A DNA stretch of 64,000 bases from Sphingomonas flavalba (lineage in GTDB: Bacteria > Pseudomonadota > Alphaproteobacteria > Sphingomonadales > Sphingomonadaceae). The notes under the pieces were generated by a model. That model was not told where the DNA came from. It did no database searches and saw only the letters and a program-made list of their open reading frames with translations. The stretch covers positions 62,001-126,000 of the forward strand of contig NZ_SPHY01000002.1 in assembly GCF_004796535.1 (NCBI RefSeq). Reading direction: 5' to 3'. The translations under genes and the position numbers were made by a program. Each line of letters begins with the position of its first letter. The first letter of the stretch is position 1. Below are positions 9,297-17,910 of the stretch, piece by piece.

Positions 9297-10658
9297 TCAG
9301 CCGCCCAGGCTGATGCCGAGGAAATCCGGGACCGGGCCGTTCCAGCCTTCGTCCGGGCCGTCGTTGCGGTCGTCGCGGCGCGGCTCCGGCTTGTGGGGCC
9401 TGGGCGCGGGCGGAGGTGCCCGTTCGGCCTTGGGTCGTGCGTCTGCCTTCGACTTTTCGGGCGCCGGCTTGGCCGCTGCCTTGGGCTGGCCGGCGCAACT
9501 GGCGGGTGCGGGCTTGTCCTCGGCGGCGGCGGGCGCGGCCGGTGCGGCTTTGCCGATGCGCGGGATTTTCTGGCCGGTCAGCTTCTCGATATTGGCGACC
9601 GCCTCGTCATCGTCCGGGGTGGCGAGGGTGAACGCCTTGCCGGTCGCCCCGGCGCGGCCGGTGCGGCCGATGCGGTGGATGTAGTCGTCCGGGTGCCATG
9701 GCACGTCATAGTTGAAGACGTGGCTGACGGCCTTCACGTCCAGCCCGCGCGCGGCGACGTCGGAGGCGACGAGCACGGTCACCTCGCCGGACTTGAACCG
9801 GTCCAGTTCGCGGATGCGCTCCGCCTGTTCCATGTCGCCCTGGATCTGCCCGGCAGCGAAGCGCGCGCGCTTCAGGCTGGTCGTCAGGTCACGCACCGTC
9901 GACTTGCGGTTGGAGAACACGATCGCCGTCTTGACGTCCGGCGCGCCGAGCATGTCGATCAGCGTCGCCTTCTTGGTCCGGCTGGTCACCGGCACCAGCG
10001 CCTGTTCGATCAGCCGGTTCGACGACGCCGGCCGGGCGACCTCGATCGATTTCGGATCGGTCAGGAACTTGTCGGCCAGCTTCTTGATCGGCGCCGGCAT
10101 CGTCGCGGAGAACAGCAGGGTTTGCCGGGTCTTCGGCAGCTTGGCGCAGATGTCCTCGATATCGGGGATGAACCCCATGTCGAGCATCCGGTCGGCCTCG
10201 TCGATGACGAGCAGCGCGCAGCCGGTCAGCAGGATGTTGCCGCGCTGGAACAGGTCCATCAGCCGGCCCGGCGTCGCGATCAGCACGTCGACGCCCTTTT
10301 CCAGCGCCTTCACCTGATCGCCCATCGACACGCCGCCGATCAGCAGCGCCATCGAAAGCTTGTGGTATTTGCCGTACTGCTCGAAATTCTCGGCAACCTG
10401 CGCGGCCAGTTCGCGCGTCGGCTCCAGGATCAGCGAGCGCGGCATCCGCGCCCGGCTGCGGCCGCTGCCCAGTATGTCGATCATCGGCAGTACGAAGGCG
10501 GCGGTCTTGCCGGTGCCGGTCTGGGCGATGCCGATCAGGTCGCGACCCATCAGCACGCTGGGGATAGCCTGCTTCTGGATCGGAGTCGGCTCGCTGTAGC
10601 CGACTTCGTCGACCGCGCGCATCAATTCGTCAGAAAGGCCGAGATCGGCAAAAGTCAT
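9297..10658 (-). CDS. DEAD-box ATP-dependent RNA helicase (RhlE-like)
   Basis: All DEAD-box motifs are readable: Q motif (TPIQKQAIP), motif I AQTGTGKT (45-52), PTRELAAQ, TPGR, motif II DEAD (153-156), SAT, then the helicase C domain with ARGLD and HRIGRTGRAG. The C-terminal 80 residues are a low-complexity Pro/Ala/Lys/Arg tail, as in RhlE-type helicases that unwind structured RNA in ribosome assembly or cold adaptation. The gene converges on the YcnI-like gene with a gap of only five bases. Confidence 0.93.
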   Translation of the reverse strand: MTFADLGLSDELMRAVDEVGYSEPTPIQKQAIPSVLMGRDLIGIAQTGTGKTAAFVLPMIDILGSGRSRARMPRSLILEPTRELAAQVAENFEQYGKYHKLSMALLIGGVSMGDQVKALEKGVDVLIATPGRLMDLFQRGNILLTGCALLVIDEADRMLDMGFIPDIEDICAKLPKTRQTLLFSATMPAPIKKLADKFLTDPKSIEVARPASSNRLIEQALVPVTSRTKKATLIDMLGAPDVKTAIVFSNRKSTVRDLTTSLKRARFAAGQIQGDMEQAERIRELDRFKSGEVTVLVASDVAARGLDVKAVSHVFNYDVPWHPDDYIHRIGRTGRAGATGKAFTLATPDDDEAVANIEKLTGQKIPRIGKAAPAAPAAAEDKPAPASCAGQPKAAAKPAPEKSKADARPKAERAPPPAPRPHKPEPRRDDRNDGPDEGWNGPVPDFLGISLGG

Positions 10659-10733
10659 CGAGATTCCGGAAGAATGGAAGCGGGCGGCCCGTCGCCGTCA
10701 GCGTCCCGCGCTTGGGCAAAGCCCCGCCATTTG

Positions 10734-11165
10734 TCAAGGTTTCGCGCGTTTGCCGCTGCGTTTCGGGGTCAGCAGGCGGAATTCGTCGATCTCGCACCGC
10801 CCGCCGGACCGGGCGTGGATCGCGTCGCGATCGGCGCAGATCTGGCCGTCGCTGCCCGGCCGCAGGTAGAAGCCGGAATAATAGCCGAGCACGGTGCAGC
10901 GGCCGTTCAGTCGGGCGCGGATATGGGCGCCGCCCTTCAGCCGCAGGTCGACGCTGTCCTCGCCGGTCACCTCCGCCCCGGCGAGCTGGTCGGCGGGGAT
11001 GCAGGCCGGCCCGCGGCGTTCGCGCCATTCGGCGGGGCGCGGCGGGCGCGCGGTCGGCACGCGGATGATCACCCGTTCGCGGATGATGACCTGGGCATAT
11101 TCCACGCGCTCCGCCGCCGGAGCGGCGACAGCGAGCAGCAGGACGGTGACAAGCGCGATGCTCAA
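10734..11165 (-). CDS. Hypothetical exported protein
   Basis: 143 residues with a hydrophobic N-terminus (MSIALVTVLLLAVAAPAAE) that looks like a signal peptide, then a basic linker, then a conserved-looking domain with four cysteines (GPACIP, NGRCTVLGYYSGFY, GQICADR, GGRCEIDEF) that could form two disulfides. The start is a TTG; no in-frame ATG is available nearby. It lies upstream of the helicase on the same strand with a 75-bp gap. I do not recognise a named family. Confidence 0.6.
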   Translation of the reverse strand: MSIALVTVLLLAVAAPAAERVEYAQVIIRERVIIRVPTARPPRPAEWRERRGPACIPADQLAGAEVTGEDSVDLRLKGGAHIRARLNGRCTVLGYYSGFYLRPGSDGQICADRDAIHARSGGRCEIDEFRLLTPKRSGKRAKP

Positions 11166-11273
11166 GCCCAGAGTTCCATCAGGGCGACGCGCATGGCCCA
11201 GCCCGGTTGAACGCCCGATTAATTGAGGCGCCGTTCAAGATGCAAATCTGCGCGGTTGCGCTATGACCGCGCG

Positions 11274-12686
11274 ATGATCGACTCCACCGCCCTCGACCGC
11301 TTCGCCGCCCTGCTCGGGCCGAAGGGTTTCATCACCGACCCGGATGCGATCGCGCCCTGGGCGCGGGACTGGCGCGGCCGCTACCACGGCGCCGCTCCGG
11401 CGCTGCTTGCCCCGGCGGACACGGCGGAAGTGGCGGCGGCGGTCGCGCTTGCCGCCGCCGCCGGAACCCCGCTGGTGCCGCAAGGGGGCAACACGTCGAT
11501 GGTCGGCGGGGCGACGCCGCCGGCCGACGGCAGCGCCCTGATCCTGTCGCTGCGGCGGATGAACCGCATCCGGTCGCTGTCCGCCGACGACAATCTGGCG
11601 GTGGCGGAAGCGGGGGTGATCCTGTCCGACCTGCACGACGCGGCGGAGGCGGCCGGGCGCCGCTTTCCGCTGTCGCTGGGCGCCAAGGGATCGGCCACCG
11701 TCGGCGGACTGGTGTCGACCAACGCCGGCGGTACCCAGGTGCTGCGTTTCGGCACGATGCGGGCGCTGGTCGCCGGGGTGGAGGCGGTGCTGCCCGACGG
11801 TACGCTGTTCAACGGCCTGTCGGCGCTGCGCAAGGACAACCGCGGTTACGATCTGGCCCAACTGCTGATCGGCGCGGAGGGGACGCTGGGCGTCGTCACC
11901 GCCGCCGCGCTGCGGCTGGTTCCGGCGGTGGTCGACCGCGCGGTCGCCTGGGTCGGGCTGGAGACGCCGCACACCGCGCTGGCGCTGCTCCGCCGGCTGG
12001 AGGCGGCGCTGCCCGGCGGAATTGAGAGTTTCGAGCTGATCCCCGCCGATTCGCTTGACCGGGTGCTGCGCCACATCCCCGGCGCGCGCGCGCCGCTGGC
12101 CGGCGCCCACCGTTGGCACGCGCTGATCGAACTGGTCGGGGCCGACGCCCGTGAGCGGCTGGAAGCGGCGCTGGCCGTCGCACTGGCCGCCGGGCTGGGC
12201 GAGGACGCCGTCGTCGCGCTCAACCGTGCGCAGGAGGACGCGTTCTGGCGCCTGCGCCATTCGATCTCGGAAGCGGAGCGCGCCAGCGGGCCGGCCGCGC
12301 AGCACGACATTTCGGTGCCGGTGGCGGCGATGCCCGATTTCCTGCTGCAGGCGGCAACGGCGATCGAGGCGGAGTTTCCCGGCACCCAGGCCAGCGGTTT
12401 CGGCCATCTTGGCGACGGCAACGTCCATTTCCACGTCCGCGCCCCCGCCGGATCGCCAGCCGACTGGGCCGACGGCGCCGGCAAGGCGGCCAGCGCCCGT
12501 GTCCACGACCTGGTCACCGCCGCCGGCGGCTCGATCTCCGCCGAGCACGGTATCGGTCAGATGAAGCTCGGCGAACTGGAGCGGCTGAGCGATCCCGCCC
12601 GGCTGGCGGCGTTGCGCGCGATCAAGCGGGCGCTTGACCCCCAGGGAATCATGAACCCCGGCAAGCTGGTCCGTCTTGCGTCATGA
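11274..12686 (+). CDS. FAD-linked oxidoreductase (D-lactate/D-2-hydroxyglutarate dehydrogenase type)
   Basis: A 470-residue VAO/GlcD-type flavoprotein. The FAD-binding PP-loop region PQGGNTSMVGGATP is in the first fifth, and SLGAKGSATVGGLVSTNAGG and LLIGAEGTLGVVT follow. The C-terminal FAD-oxidase domain has GFGHLGDGNVHFHV and ends with SAEHGIGQMKLGEL, typical of D-2-hydroxyacid dehydrogenases (DLD, D2HGDH, GlcD). The ATG giving MIDSTALDRF is chosen because residues upstream are basic and non-family. The exact hydroxyacid substrate is not determinable. Confidence 0.88.
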   Translation: MIDSTALDRFAALLGPKGFITDPDAIAPWARDWRGRYHGAAPALLAPADTAEVAAAVALAAAAGTPLVPQGGNTSMVGGATPPADGSALILSLRRMNRIRSLSADDNLAVAEAGVILSDLHDAAEAAGRRFPLSLGAKGSATVGGLVSTNAGGTQVLRFGTMRALVAGVEAVLPDGTLFNGLSALRKDNRGYDLAQLLIGAEGTLGVVTAAALRLVPAVVDRAVAWVGLETPHTALALLRRLEAALPGGIESFELIPADSLDRVLRHIPGARAPLAGAHRWHALIELVGADARERLEAALAVALAAGLGEDAVVALNRAQEDAFWRLRHSISEAERASGPAAQHDISVPVAAMPDFLLQAATAIEAEFPGTQASGFGHLGDGNVHFHVRAPAGSPADWADGAGKAASARVHDLVTAAGGSISAEHGIGQMKLGELERLSDPARLAALRAIKRALDPQGIMNPGKLVRLAS

Positions 12687-12765
12687 CCGCCAAGGCCATA
12701 GACCCGCCAGCCATTGCAACGCCCCGGCGGCCGCCGGACCGCAACCAACGTGGAGAGAATTGAAC

Positions 12766-13542
12766 ATGGCCAGCCAGCCGCCGGCGAACCTGCCGCTTTT
12801 CTACAAGGACCTGGTCCCGCTTTCGAGCAACGACCATGCCGACTGGCATACCCGCCCGACCGACGCGCTGCCGTTCCTGGCGATCGAGCATGCGGTGCCG
12901 ATCGCGGTCGAGGAGTTCATCCCGTGCCAGCGTTCTTTCCCGATCGTCTTCTCGTCCGGCGAGAGTTCGGTGCCGCTGGCGCTGATGGCGCTGAACGCCG
13001 GCATGAACACGATGATCGGCGAAGACGGGCGGATGAGCCGCGAGGCCTATGTCCCGGCCTATATCCGCCGTTACCCGTTCATGCTGGCGCGGCTGCGCCC
13101 CGACACCGACGAGCTGTCTCTGTGCTTCGACCCGACCAGCGAGGCGATCGGCCCGGGTGAGGAAGGCGCGCCGCTGTTCGTCGACGGCGAGCCGAGCGAC
13201 GCGACCAAGTCGATCCTGCAATTCTGCGAAGGGTTCGAGCAGGCAGCGGCGCAGACCACCGCTTTCATGGCCGAGCTGAACGGATCAGGCCTGCTGATCG
13301 ACGGCGAGGTCAAGATCGAGCAGCCTGAGCAGGAGCAGCCGTTCGTCTATCGCGGCTTCCGCATGGTCGATCAGGACAAGTTGAAGGACATGCGCGGCGA
13401 CCAGCTACGCAAATGGTCGCAGAACGGCATGCTGCCGCTGCTCTATGCCCACCTGTTCTCGCTCGGCCTGGTCAGCGACCTGTTCGGCCGGCAGGTCCGC
13501 ATGGGCAAGCTGCCGGACATGATGGGCACGGCGGCGGCGTAA
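12766..13542 (+). CDS. SapC family protein
   Basis: SapC-family protein of 258 residues. Recognisable blocks are LPLFYKDLVPLSSNDHADW at the N-terminus, CQRSFPIVFSSGE and a central FDPTSEAIGPGEEGAPLFVDG region. The family is named after a Campylobacter S-layer secretion protein, but in sphingomonads and caulobacters it is also found with tryptophan halogenase and TonB-receptor genes; none is adjacent here. The chosen ATG has GGAGAGAA upstream. No signal peptide or membrane segment is visible. Molecular function is unclear. Confidence 0.8.
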   Translation: MASQPPANLPLFYKDLVPLSSNDHADWHTRPTDALPFLAIEHAVPIAVEEFIPCQRSFPIVFSSGESSVPLALMALNAGMNTMIGEDGRMSREAYVPAYIRRYPFMLARLRPDTDELSLCFDPTSEAIGPGEEGAPLFVDGEPSDATKSILQFCEGFEQAAAQTTAFMAELNGSGLLIDGEVKIEQPEQEQPFVYRGFRMVDQDKLKDMRGDQLRKWSQNGMLPLLYAHLFSLGLVSDLFGRQVRMGKLPDMMGTAAA

Positions 13543-13628
13543 CCGGCGCCCGACGGCCGGGGCGCGCAGATGGGGCGGGGCTGTGGCGCGGTCTCCCCCA
13601 TTGCGGTTCAAATAATTTTGGTTGCGGC

Positions 13629-13657
13629 TTGAAATCCACACGGCCGCGTTCCATATC
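13629..13657 (+). promoter_or_regulatory. Putative sigma-70-type promoter of the small RNA
   Basis: CTTGAA (-35 region, TTGAAA at 13629) is separated by 17 bases from CATATC (13652), resembling the alphaproteobacterial CTTGAC-N17-CTATAT pattern. Transcription would begin near 13664, just before the first stable hairpin. This is a motif match only. Confidence 0.4.
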
Positions 13658-13663
13658 TTGTTG

Positions 13664-13773
13664 GCCCGTGGAGGTGTTTTCCCCCCTTTCACTTCCTGCG
13701 GGTTGGCACATCCTCGGATGTGCTTCCTCCCTGAGCCTTGGCCACTCCGTGCTTCGCACGGGGTGGCTTCTTT
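13664..13773 (+). ncRNA. Putative trans-acting small RNA with C-rich, anti-Shine-Dalgarno loops
   Basis: The space between convergent sapC and hutG folds into three consecutive hairpins. Hairpin 1 (13665-13702) pairs CCCGT-GGAGGTG with CACTTCC-(T)-GCGGG and exposes a loop of TTTTCCCCCCTTT. Hairpin 2 (13706-13723) is GCACATC/GATGTGC with loop CTCG. A single-stranded CUUCCUCCCUGAGCC follows (the CU-rich part at 13723-13731), then a 12-bp terminator hairpin and a T-rich tail. Exposed C-rich motifs complementary to ribosome-binding sites are the hallmark of alphaproteobacterial CCUCC-motif RNAs (CcsR, alpha-r14, cuckoo type). It could instead be the sapC 3' UTR. The sRNA call is inference from structure and position. 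Confidence 0.5.
13741..13773 (+). terminator. Rho-independent terminator of the small RNA / sapC transcript
   Basis: GCCACTCCGTGC pairs with GCACGGGGTGGC over 12 bp (one T-G wobble) around a 3-base loop, followed by TTCTTTC. The run of T is on the + strand only, so it ends rightward transcription shortly before the hutG stop. Confidence 0.75.
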
Positions 13774-13782
13774 CTATCGGGG

Positions 13783-14622
13783 CTATTCGGCGGCGACCGG
13801 CAGCGTGCCGCCCAGCGCCTCTTCCGCCAGTGCGCCGACGCACCGGGCGATGAAGCGGGCCAGTCGCGCAACCCCGGAGGGATCGGGCGCGCGCAGGTCT
13901 CTAGCCAGGTAAAGGGCGCGGTCGACCTCGATCTGGACCGCGTGGATGCCGCGCCCCGGCGCGCCGTGGCGCTCCAGGATGTGGCCGCCCTGATAGGGGG
14001 TGTTGAGCGCAACCCGCAGCCCGGCCGCTTCCGCCTCGCCACGCAGGCGGGCGGTGAAGCGGGTACCGGCGCTCAGCCCGAATCGGTCGCCCAGCACCAG
14101 CTCCGGCGGCCGCTCCCCGCCCAGCGGCGGCATCGAATGCAGGTCGAGCAGTACCGCGACGCCGAATCGGTCGCGACTGGCAGCGATCGCCGCCGCCAGC
14201 GCCGCGTGATAGGGGCGGTGGACGGCGTTGATGCGCGCGTCGAGCTGCCCGCGCGCGAGCGGCGCCCGCCACAGGTCGCCGATCCCGGCGAGCCGGCGCG
14301 GCACCAGCCCGAGCCCGCCGCGCACCTTGGCCGATGGCGCCCGGCCAAAAGCGATCGGCGGGTCGATCATCGTCGGATCGACATCCTGCTCGGAACGGTT
14401 GAGGTCGATCCACGCCCGCGGCGTCCGCGCGACCAGTGTCGCCGCCCCGGCGGCCGGGGCGTGGGCGGCGAGCAGGTCGACATGCCGATCCTCCAGCGCG
14501 ACCAGCCGATCCGCCGGCACCCGCGCCAGCCGGGCGGTGTCGGCGGGGTAGCAGCGACCGGCATGGGGCACGGACAGAATGACCGGAACCATCGGCCCGC
14601 TCGGCGCGATAAAGTCGAACAC
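13783..14622 (-). CDS. N-formylglutamate amidohydrolase family protein
   Basis: 279 residues of the N-formylglutamate amidohydrolase (HutG-like) family: VPVILSVPHAGRCYPADT near residue 18, the metal-site-like DRHVDLL, RAWIDLNR, and LLDLHSMPPLGGERPPELVLGD in the middle. In histidine degradation such enzymes hydrolyse N-formyl-L-glutamate. No other hut genes lie nearby, so the real substrate could be another N-acyl amino acid. It starts divergently from cpdR with 124 bp between them. Confidence 0.83.
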   Translation of the reverse strand: MFDFIAPSGPMVPVILSVPHAGRCYPADTARLARVPADRLVALEDRHVDLLAAHAPAAGAATLVARTPRAWIDLNRSEQDVDPTMIDPPIAFGRAPSAKVRGGLGLVPRRLAGIGDLWRAPLARGQLDARINAVHRPYHAALAAAIAASRDRFGVAVLLDLHSMPPLGGERPPELVLGDRFGLSAGTRFTARLRGEAEAAGLRVALNTPYQGGHILERHGAPGRGIHAVQIEVDRALYLARDLRAPDPSGVARLARFIARCVGALAEEALGGTLPVAAE

Positions 14623-14746
14623 CGGCCAACCTTGGCGCGATCCGCCGATGCGATCAATCCCGCGCGAAGCTGGAAATTATTAAGAGGCAGGCGCATAAGA
14701 GCGCGTCAGCGGCCGGTTTTCGGCGCCAACGATTATGAGGGTTTCG

Positions 14747-15124
14747 ATGATCCGGATCCTGCTGGCCGAAGACGACGAGGTTATGCGCCAGTATCTGACG
14801 CGGGCGCTCGAAAAGGCCGGTTATGCGGTCACCGCGGTCGATCGCGGCACCGCCGCGCTGCCGCTGCTGATGCCCAACGCGTTCGACCTGCTGCTGACCG
14901 ACATCGTCATGCCGGAAATGGACGGAATCGAACTGGCCCAGCGCGCCGGGCAACAGGCGCCGGGGATGCGGGTGATGTTCATCACCGGCTTCGCGGCGGT
15001 GACGCTGCGCGCCGGCAAGGCGGTGCCGCAGGCCAAGGTGCTGTCGAAACCGTTCCACCTGCGCGAACTGGTGACCGAGATCGACCGGATGTTCGATATC
15101 GGCAGCCTGTCGGGCCAGAGTTGA
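14747..15124 (+). CDS. cpdR: CpdR-like single-domain response regulator
   Basis: Stand-alone receiver domain of 125 residues: acidic pocket ILLAEDDEVM, phospho-acceptor Asp in LLLTDIVMPEMDG, Thr in MFITGFAAVTL, and Lys in VLSKPFHLREL. The close match to Caulobacter CpdR (memory of the family) suggests it controls ClpXP-dependent proteolysis: unphosphorylated CpdR recruits substrates such as PdeA to ClpX. clpP and clpX are in this same window at 52-54 kb. The start is the second in-frame ATG, five bases after a GAGGG ribosome-binding site. Confidence 0.87.
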   Translation: MIRILLAEDDEVMRQYLTRALEKAGYAVTAVDRGTAALPLLMPNAFDLLLTDIVMPEMDGIELAQRAGQQAPGMRVMFITGFAAVTLRAGKAVPQAKVLSKPFHLRELVTEIDRMFDIGSLSGQS

Positions 15125-15188
15125 GCGGCGTCACGGCGCATTCGGTGCTTGCGCGGGCCAAGGTGCCCGGCTAAAGCCCGCCTCCGAT

Positions 15189-15263
15189 GGGCGTGTAGCT
15201 CAGTGGTAGAGCACTGTGTTGACATCGCAGGGGTCGCAAGTTCAATCCTTGCCACGCCCACCA
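15189..15263 (+). tRNA. tRNA-Val (anticodon GAC), CCA encoded
   Basis: Complete cloverleaf: acceptor GGGCGTG/CACGCCC, D arm with AGCTCAGTGGTAGAGC, anticodon stem CTGTG/CGCAG around TTGACAT (anticodon GAC), T arm with GTTCAATCC, discriminator A and genomic CCA. Confidence 0.96.
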
Positions 15264-15264
15264 T

Positions 15265-15302
15265 AAAAAGGCTCGCTTCCCAATGGGGTGGCGAGCCTTT
15301 TT
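15265..15302. terminator. Strong bidirectional terminator after tRNA-Val
   Basis: AAAAAGGCTCGC pairs with GCGAGCCTTTTT around a 14-base loop. A-run on one side and T-run on the other make it functional for the tRNA on + and for the small gene on the opposite strand. Confidence 0.9.
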
Positions 15303-15350
15303 CATATCCGAAGTGAAGTTGCGTCGTGGGATGTCGCCGCGCGCCCGCGA

Positions 15351-15506
15351 CTAAGGCAGGGCGGTATCGGGCGCGGCGATGCGGCGGACATGGTCGCTGA
15401 ACTTCTCGCCACCCAGCCGCTCGGTCCGGACGCCGTTTACCTTCCATGGCTTGCAGAGTTTGCAGCCGGCGCGGCGATTGCGGGTGCGGTGCCGTTTATG
15501 GTGCAT
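15351..15506 (-). CDS. Small basic CxxC protein, conserved hypothetical
   Basis: 51 residues. The N-terminal half is strongly basic (MHHKRHRTRNRRAGCKLCKP) and contains one CxxC pair followed by KVNGVRTERLGG. Short basic proteins with an RRAGCxxCKP core recur in alphaproteobacteria as far as I recall; no function is known to me. A GGGAG ribosome-binding site lies about nine bases before the chosen ATG; an upstream ATG would add eleven residues. With only two cysteines, metal binding would need a dimer or nearby histidines. Confidence 0.6.
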   Translation of the reverse strand: MHHKRHRTRNRRAGCKLCKPWKVNGVRTERLGGEKFSDHVRRIAAPDTALP

Positions 15507-15612
15507 GGCCGATTGCTCCCGCGCATTGATGCGCGGCAATCATACACGAAAGCAGCGGGGCGGTCATCGTGGAGCGGCGCCGGCGGTGCGGCCTTTCCGT
15601 TTGCTTGGCCCG

Positions 15613-16065
15613 TCAGCCGTCGCCGCGCAGCATCAGCGCGGCGCGGCGGCAGCGGCAGACCAGTTCGTCGCGCTGGTTCAGGCCGCGATGCTCGAAGGTG
15701 ACGATGCCCTGCGTCGGCCGCGACTTGCTGGCGCGCACGCCGACGACGGTGGTTTCGGCGCGCAGCGTGTCGCCGACGAACACCGGCTTGGGGAAGGTCA
15801 CGTCCTCGAACCCCAGATTGCCGACGGTGGTGCCGAGCGTCGTGTCCTGCACGGACAGGCCGACGATCAGCCCCAGCGTGAACAGCGAATTGACCAGCGG
15901 TTGGCCGAATTCCGTGGTTTTCGCATATTCGTGGTCGATGTGGATCGCCGCCGGATTGTGGGTCATCGTCGAGAACAGCATGTTGTCCGTCTCGGTCACC
16001 GTCCGGCGGATTTCATGGGCAAAGCTCTGCCCCTCGACGAATTGCTCGAAAAACAGTCCGGCCAT
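15613..16065 (-). CDS. MaoC-family hot-dog dehydratase
   Basis: Single MaoC-like hot-dog domain of 150 residues. The hydratase signature region [19 protein letters not shown] carries the Asp/His pair expected of (R)-specific enoyl-CoA hydratases, followed by [15 protein letters not shown] and [18 protein letters not shown]. In many alphaproteobacteria a MaoC gene of this type pairs with a CitE-like gene; here a CitE homologue lies 2 kb away on the other strand. Substrate: a CoA thioester, identity unknown. Confidence 0.85.
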   Translation of the reverse strand: MAGLFFEQFVEGQSFAHEIRRTVTETDNMLFSTMTHNPAAIHIDHEYAKTTEFGQPLVNSLFTLGLIVGLSVQDTTLGTTVGNLGFEDVTFPKPVFVGDTLRAETTVVGVRASKSRPTQGIVTFEHRGLNQRDELVCRCRRAALMLRGDG

Positions 16066-16137
16066 GCTTGTAGTCCTTGCCAGCGGCCGGGCGGGGGCCC
16101 GGCCGCGTGTTCCGTATCGATCCGCCGAGTCGCGGCG

Positions 16138-17910
16138 TCAGGCCCTGGCCTTCTCGCGCGCGATATATTCGTCGATCTGCTGTTCCAGTACCGGCAGCGG
16201 CAGCGCGCCGGTCGACAGGATCGCGTCGTGGAACGTCCGCTTGTCGAATTTCGCGCCCAGTTCGGCCTCCGCCTTGGCGCGCAGCCGCCGGATGGTCAAC
16301 TCGCCCAGCTTGTAGGCCAGCGCCTGGCCCGGCCAGCTGATATAGCGGTCGACCTCCGTCTCCACCTCATGCTGCGACAGGGCGGTGTGGTCGGCGAGGT
16401 AGGCGATCGCCTTGTCGCGGCTCCAGCCGTAATGGTGGACGCCGGTGTCGATCACCAGCCGCACCGCGCGCCACATCGCGTAGGAAAGCTGGCCGAATTC
16501 CTCGTAGGGGTTGCGGTAGATGCCCATCTCCCGCCCCAGCCATTCGGTGTACAGGCCCCAGCCCTCGCCATAACCGGAGAAATAGGTGGCGCGGCGGAAT
16601 TCCGGCCGGTCCGCCGGCTGCTCCAGCGCCAGCGCCGCCTGGAAGCTGTGCCCCGGCGCGCATTCGTGCAGGGTCAGCGCCGGGATGTTGTAGAGCGGCC
16701 GCGACGGCAGGTCGTAGGTGTTCATCATGCACGCCTTCAGCCCGCCGCGCCCGGCGGTGTAGAAAGGCGCGATCGCGTCTGGCACCGGGATGATGGTGAA
16801 GCGGAAGCGGGGCAGGGTGCCGATCTGCTCGGCCAGCTTGCCGTCGGCGCGCTTGGCGACGTAGGCGGACACGCCCATCAGCTCGTCCGGCGTCTTGGCG
16901 ATGAACTGCGGATCGGTCTTCAGGAATTTCAGATAGGCGGGGAAATCGCCCTTGAAGCCGCTGCGCACCATGGTGTCGCGCATCTCCGCCTCGATCCGCG
17001 CGACTTCCTTCAGGCCGATTTCGTGGATCTGCTCGGCGTTGAGGTCGAGGGTCGTATACTCCTTGATCTGCGCCGCATAAAACGCCTTGCCGTCGGGCAT
17101 CGCTTCCGCGGCGAGGGTGGTGCGCGCCTTCGGCGCATACTCATCGCGGATGAAGGCGAGCAGCTTGGCATAGGCCGGGGCGACCGCCTGGCTGATCGCC
17201 GCCTTCGCGTCAGCGCGCAGCCGGTCCTGCTCCGCCGTCGGCATCGTCGCCGGCAGGGTGCGGAACGAGTCGTAGAACGGGTTCTTCTCCGGGTCGGTCT
17301 CGGCGTAGGGAGCAATTGAATCGGCGCGGCCGGCGAGCGTCGCGCGCGGCACGCTGAACCCGCGCTTCAACCCGGCGCGCATATTGGCGATCTGCTGGTC
17401 GAAATAGCGCGGGATATCCCGCATCCGCGCAACGGCGCGGGTCAGCGCGGCGGCATCGGCGCCGTCGTCGGCCCGGGCGAGGCCGCTCCAGAAATTGCTG
17501 TCGCTGTTGAACGGCATTTCCCAGGTGTGAAACGGTGCGCTGGCGATGTTGGCGCGCAGCACTTCGTGGAGGACGGCGGCGTTCAGCTTCTCCTCCGCCG
17601 ACAGCTCGGCGACCGGGATCGCCTCCAGCTTCGCCATTGTCTCGCGCCAGTGAGCGATGCGCGTCTGCTGCGCCGCCGGGCTGACGTCCGGCAGGCGGTC
17701 GCCCGCGACCCAGCGATCGCCGGCCTTGACTTGCTGCCTGTCCGCCTTGGTCCAGGCCCAGTCCGCCTCGTACAGTGCCTTGAGCCGGGCGTCGGCGGCG
17801 GAGGGGGCGGCGGAGGAAGCGGCGGCCGACGGCTGGGCGAACGCCGCGCCGGCGATGACGGCGGCAGGGAGGGCGGCGAGCATCGCCCCGGCAAGCAGAA
17901 CAGCGCGCAT
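16138..17910 (-). CDS. DUF885 family protein, predicted exported metallopeptidase
   Basis: 590 residues with a clear signal peptide (MRAVLLAGAMLAALPAAVIA) followed by an Ala/Ser-rich linker. The body is DUF885: the metal-binding motif LHECAPGHSFQ near residue 415, GYGEGWGLYTEWL, and YISWPGQALAYKLGELTIRRL near the C-terminus. The HExxxGH spacing differs from classic HExxH but is characteristic of the family, which is thought to be zinc peptidases. The reading frame stays open far upstream, but the start at the signal peptide is convincing. Likely periplasmic. Confidence 0.88.
   Translation of the reverse strand: MRAVLLAGAMLAALPAAVIAGAAFAQPSAAASSAAPSAADARLKALYEADWAWTKADRQQVKAGDRWVAGDRLPDVSPAAQQTRIAHWRETMAKLEAIPVAELSAEEKLNAAVLHEVLRANIASAPFHTWEMPFNSDSNFWSGLARADDGADAAALTRAVARMRDIPRYFDQQIANMRAGLKRGFSVPRATLAGRADSIAPYAETDPEKNPFYDSFRTLPATMPTAEQDRLRADAKAAISQAVAPAYAKLLAFIRDEYAPKARTTLAAEAMPDGKAFYAAQIKEYTTLDLNAEQIHEIGLKEVARIEAEMRDTMVRSGFKGDFPAYLKFLKTDPQFIAKTPDELMGVSAYVAKRADGKLAEQIGTLPRFRFTIIPVPDAIAPFYTAGRGGLKACMMNTYDLPSRPLYNIPALTLHECAPGHSFQAALALEQPADRPEFRRATYFSGYGEGWGLYTEWLGREMGIYRNPYEEFGQLSYAMWRAVRLVIDTGVHHYGWSRDKAIAYLADHTALSQHEVETEVDRYISWPGQALAYKLGELTIRRLRAKAEAELGAKFDKRTFHDAILSTGALPLPVLEQQIDEYIAREKARA

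Noticed and set aside
13600-13790. 6S RNA (ssrS): the CCCTGAGCC string resembles part of the E. coli 6S RNA bubble
   Set aside because: A 6S RNA needs a long closing stem between its two ends with a central bubble. Here the sequence after CCCTGAGCC goes straight into a terminator, and the 3' strand that should pair back is missing.
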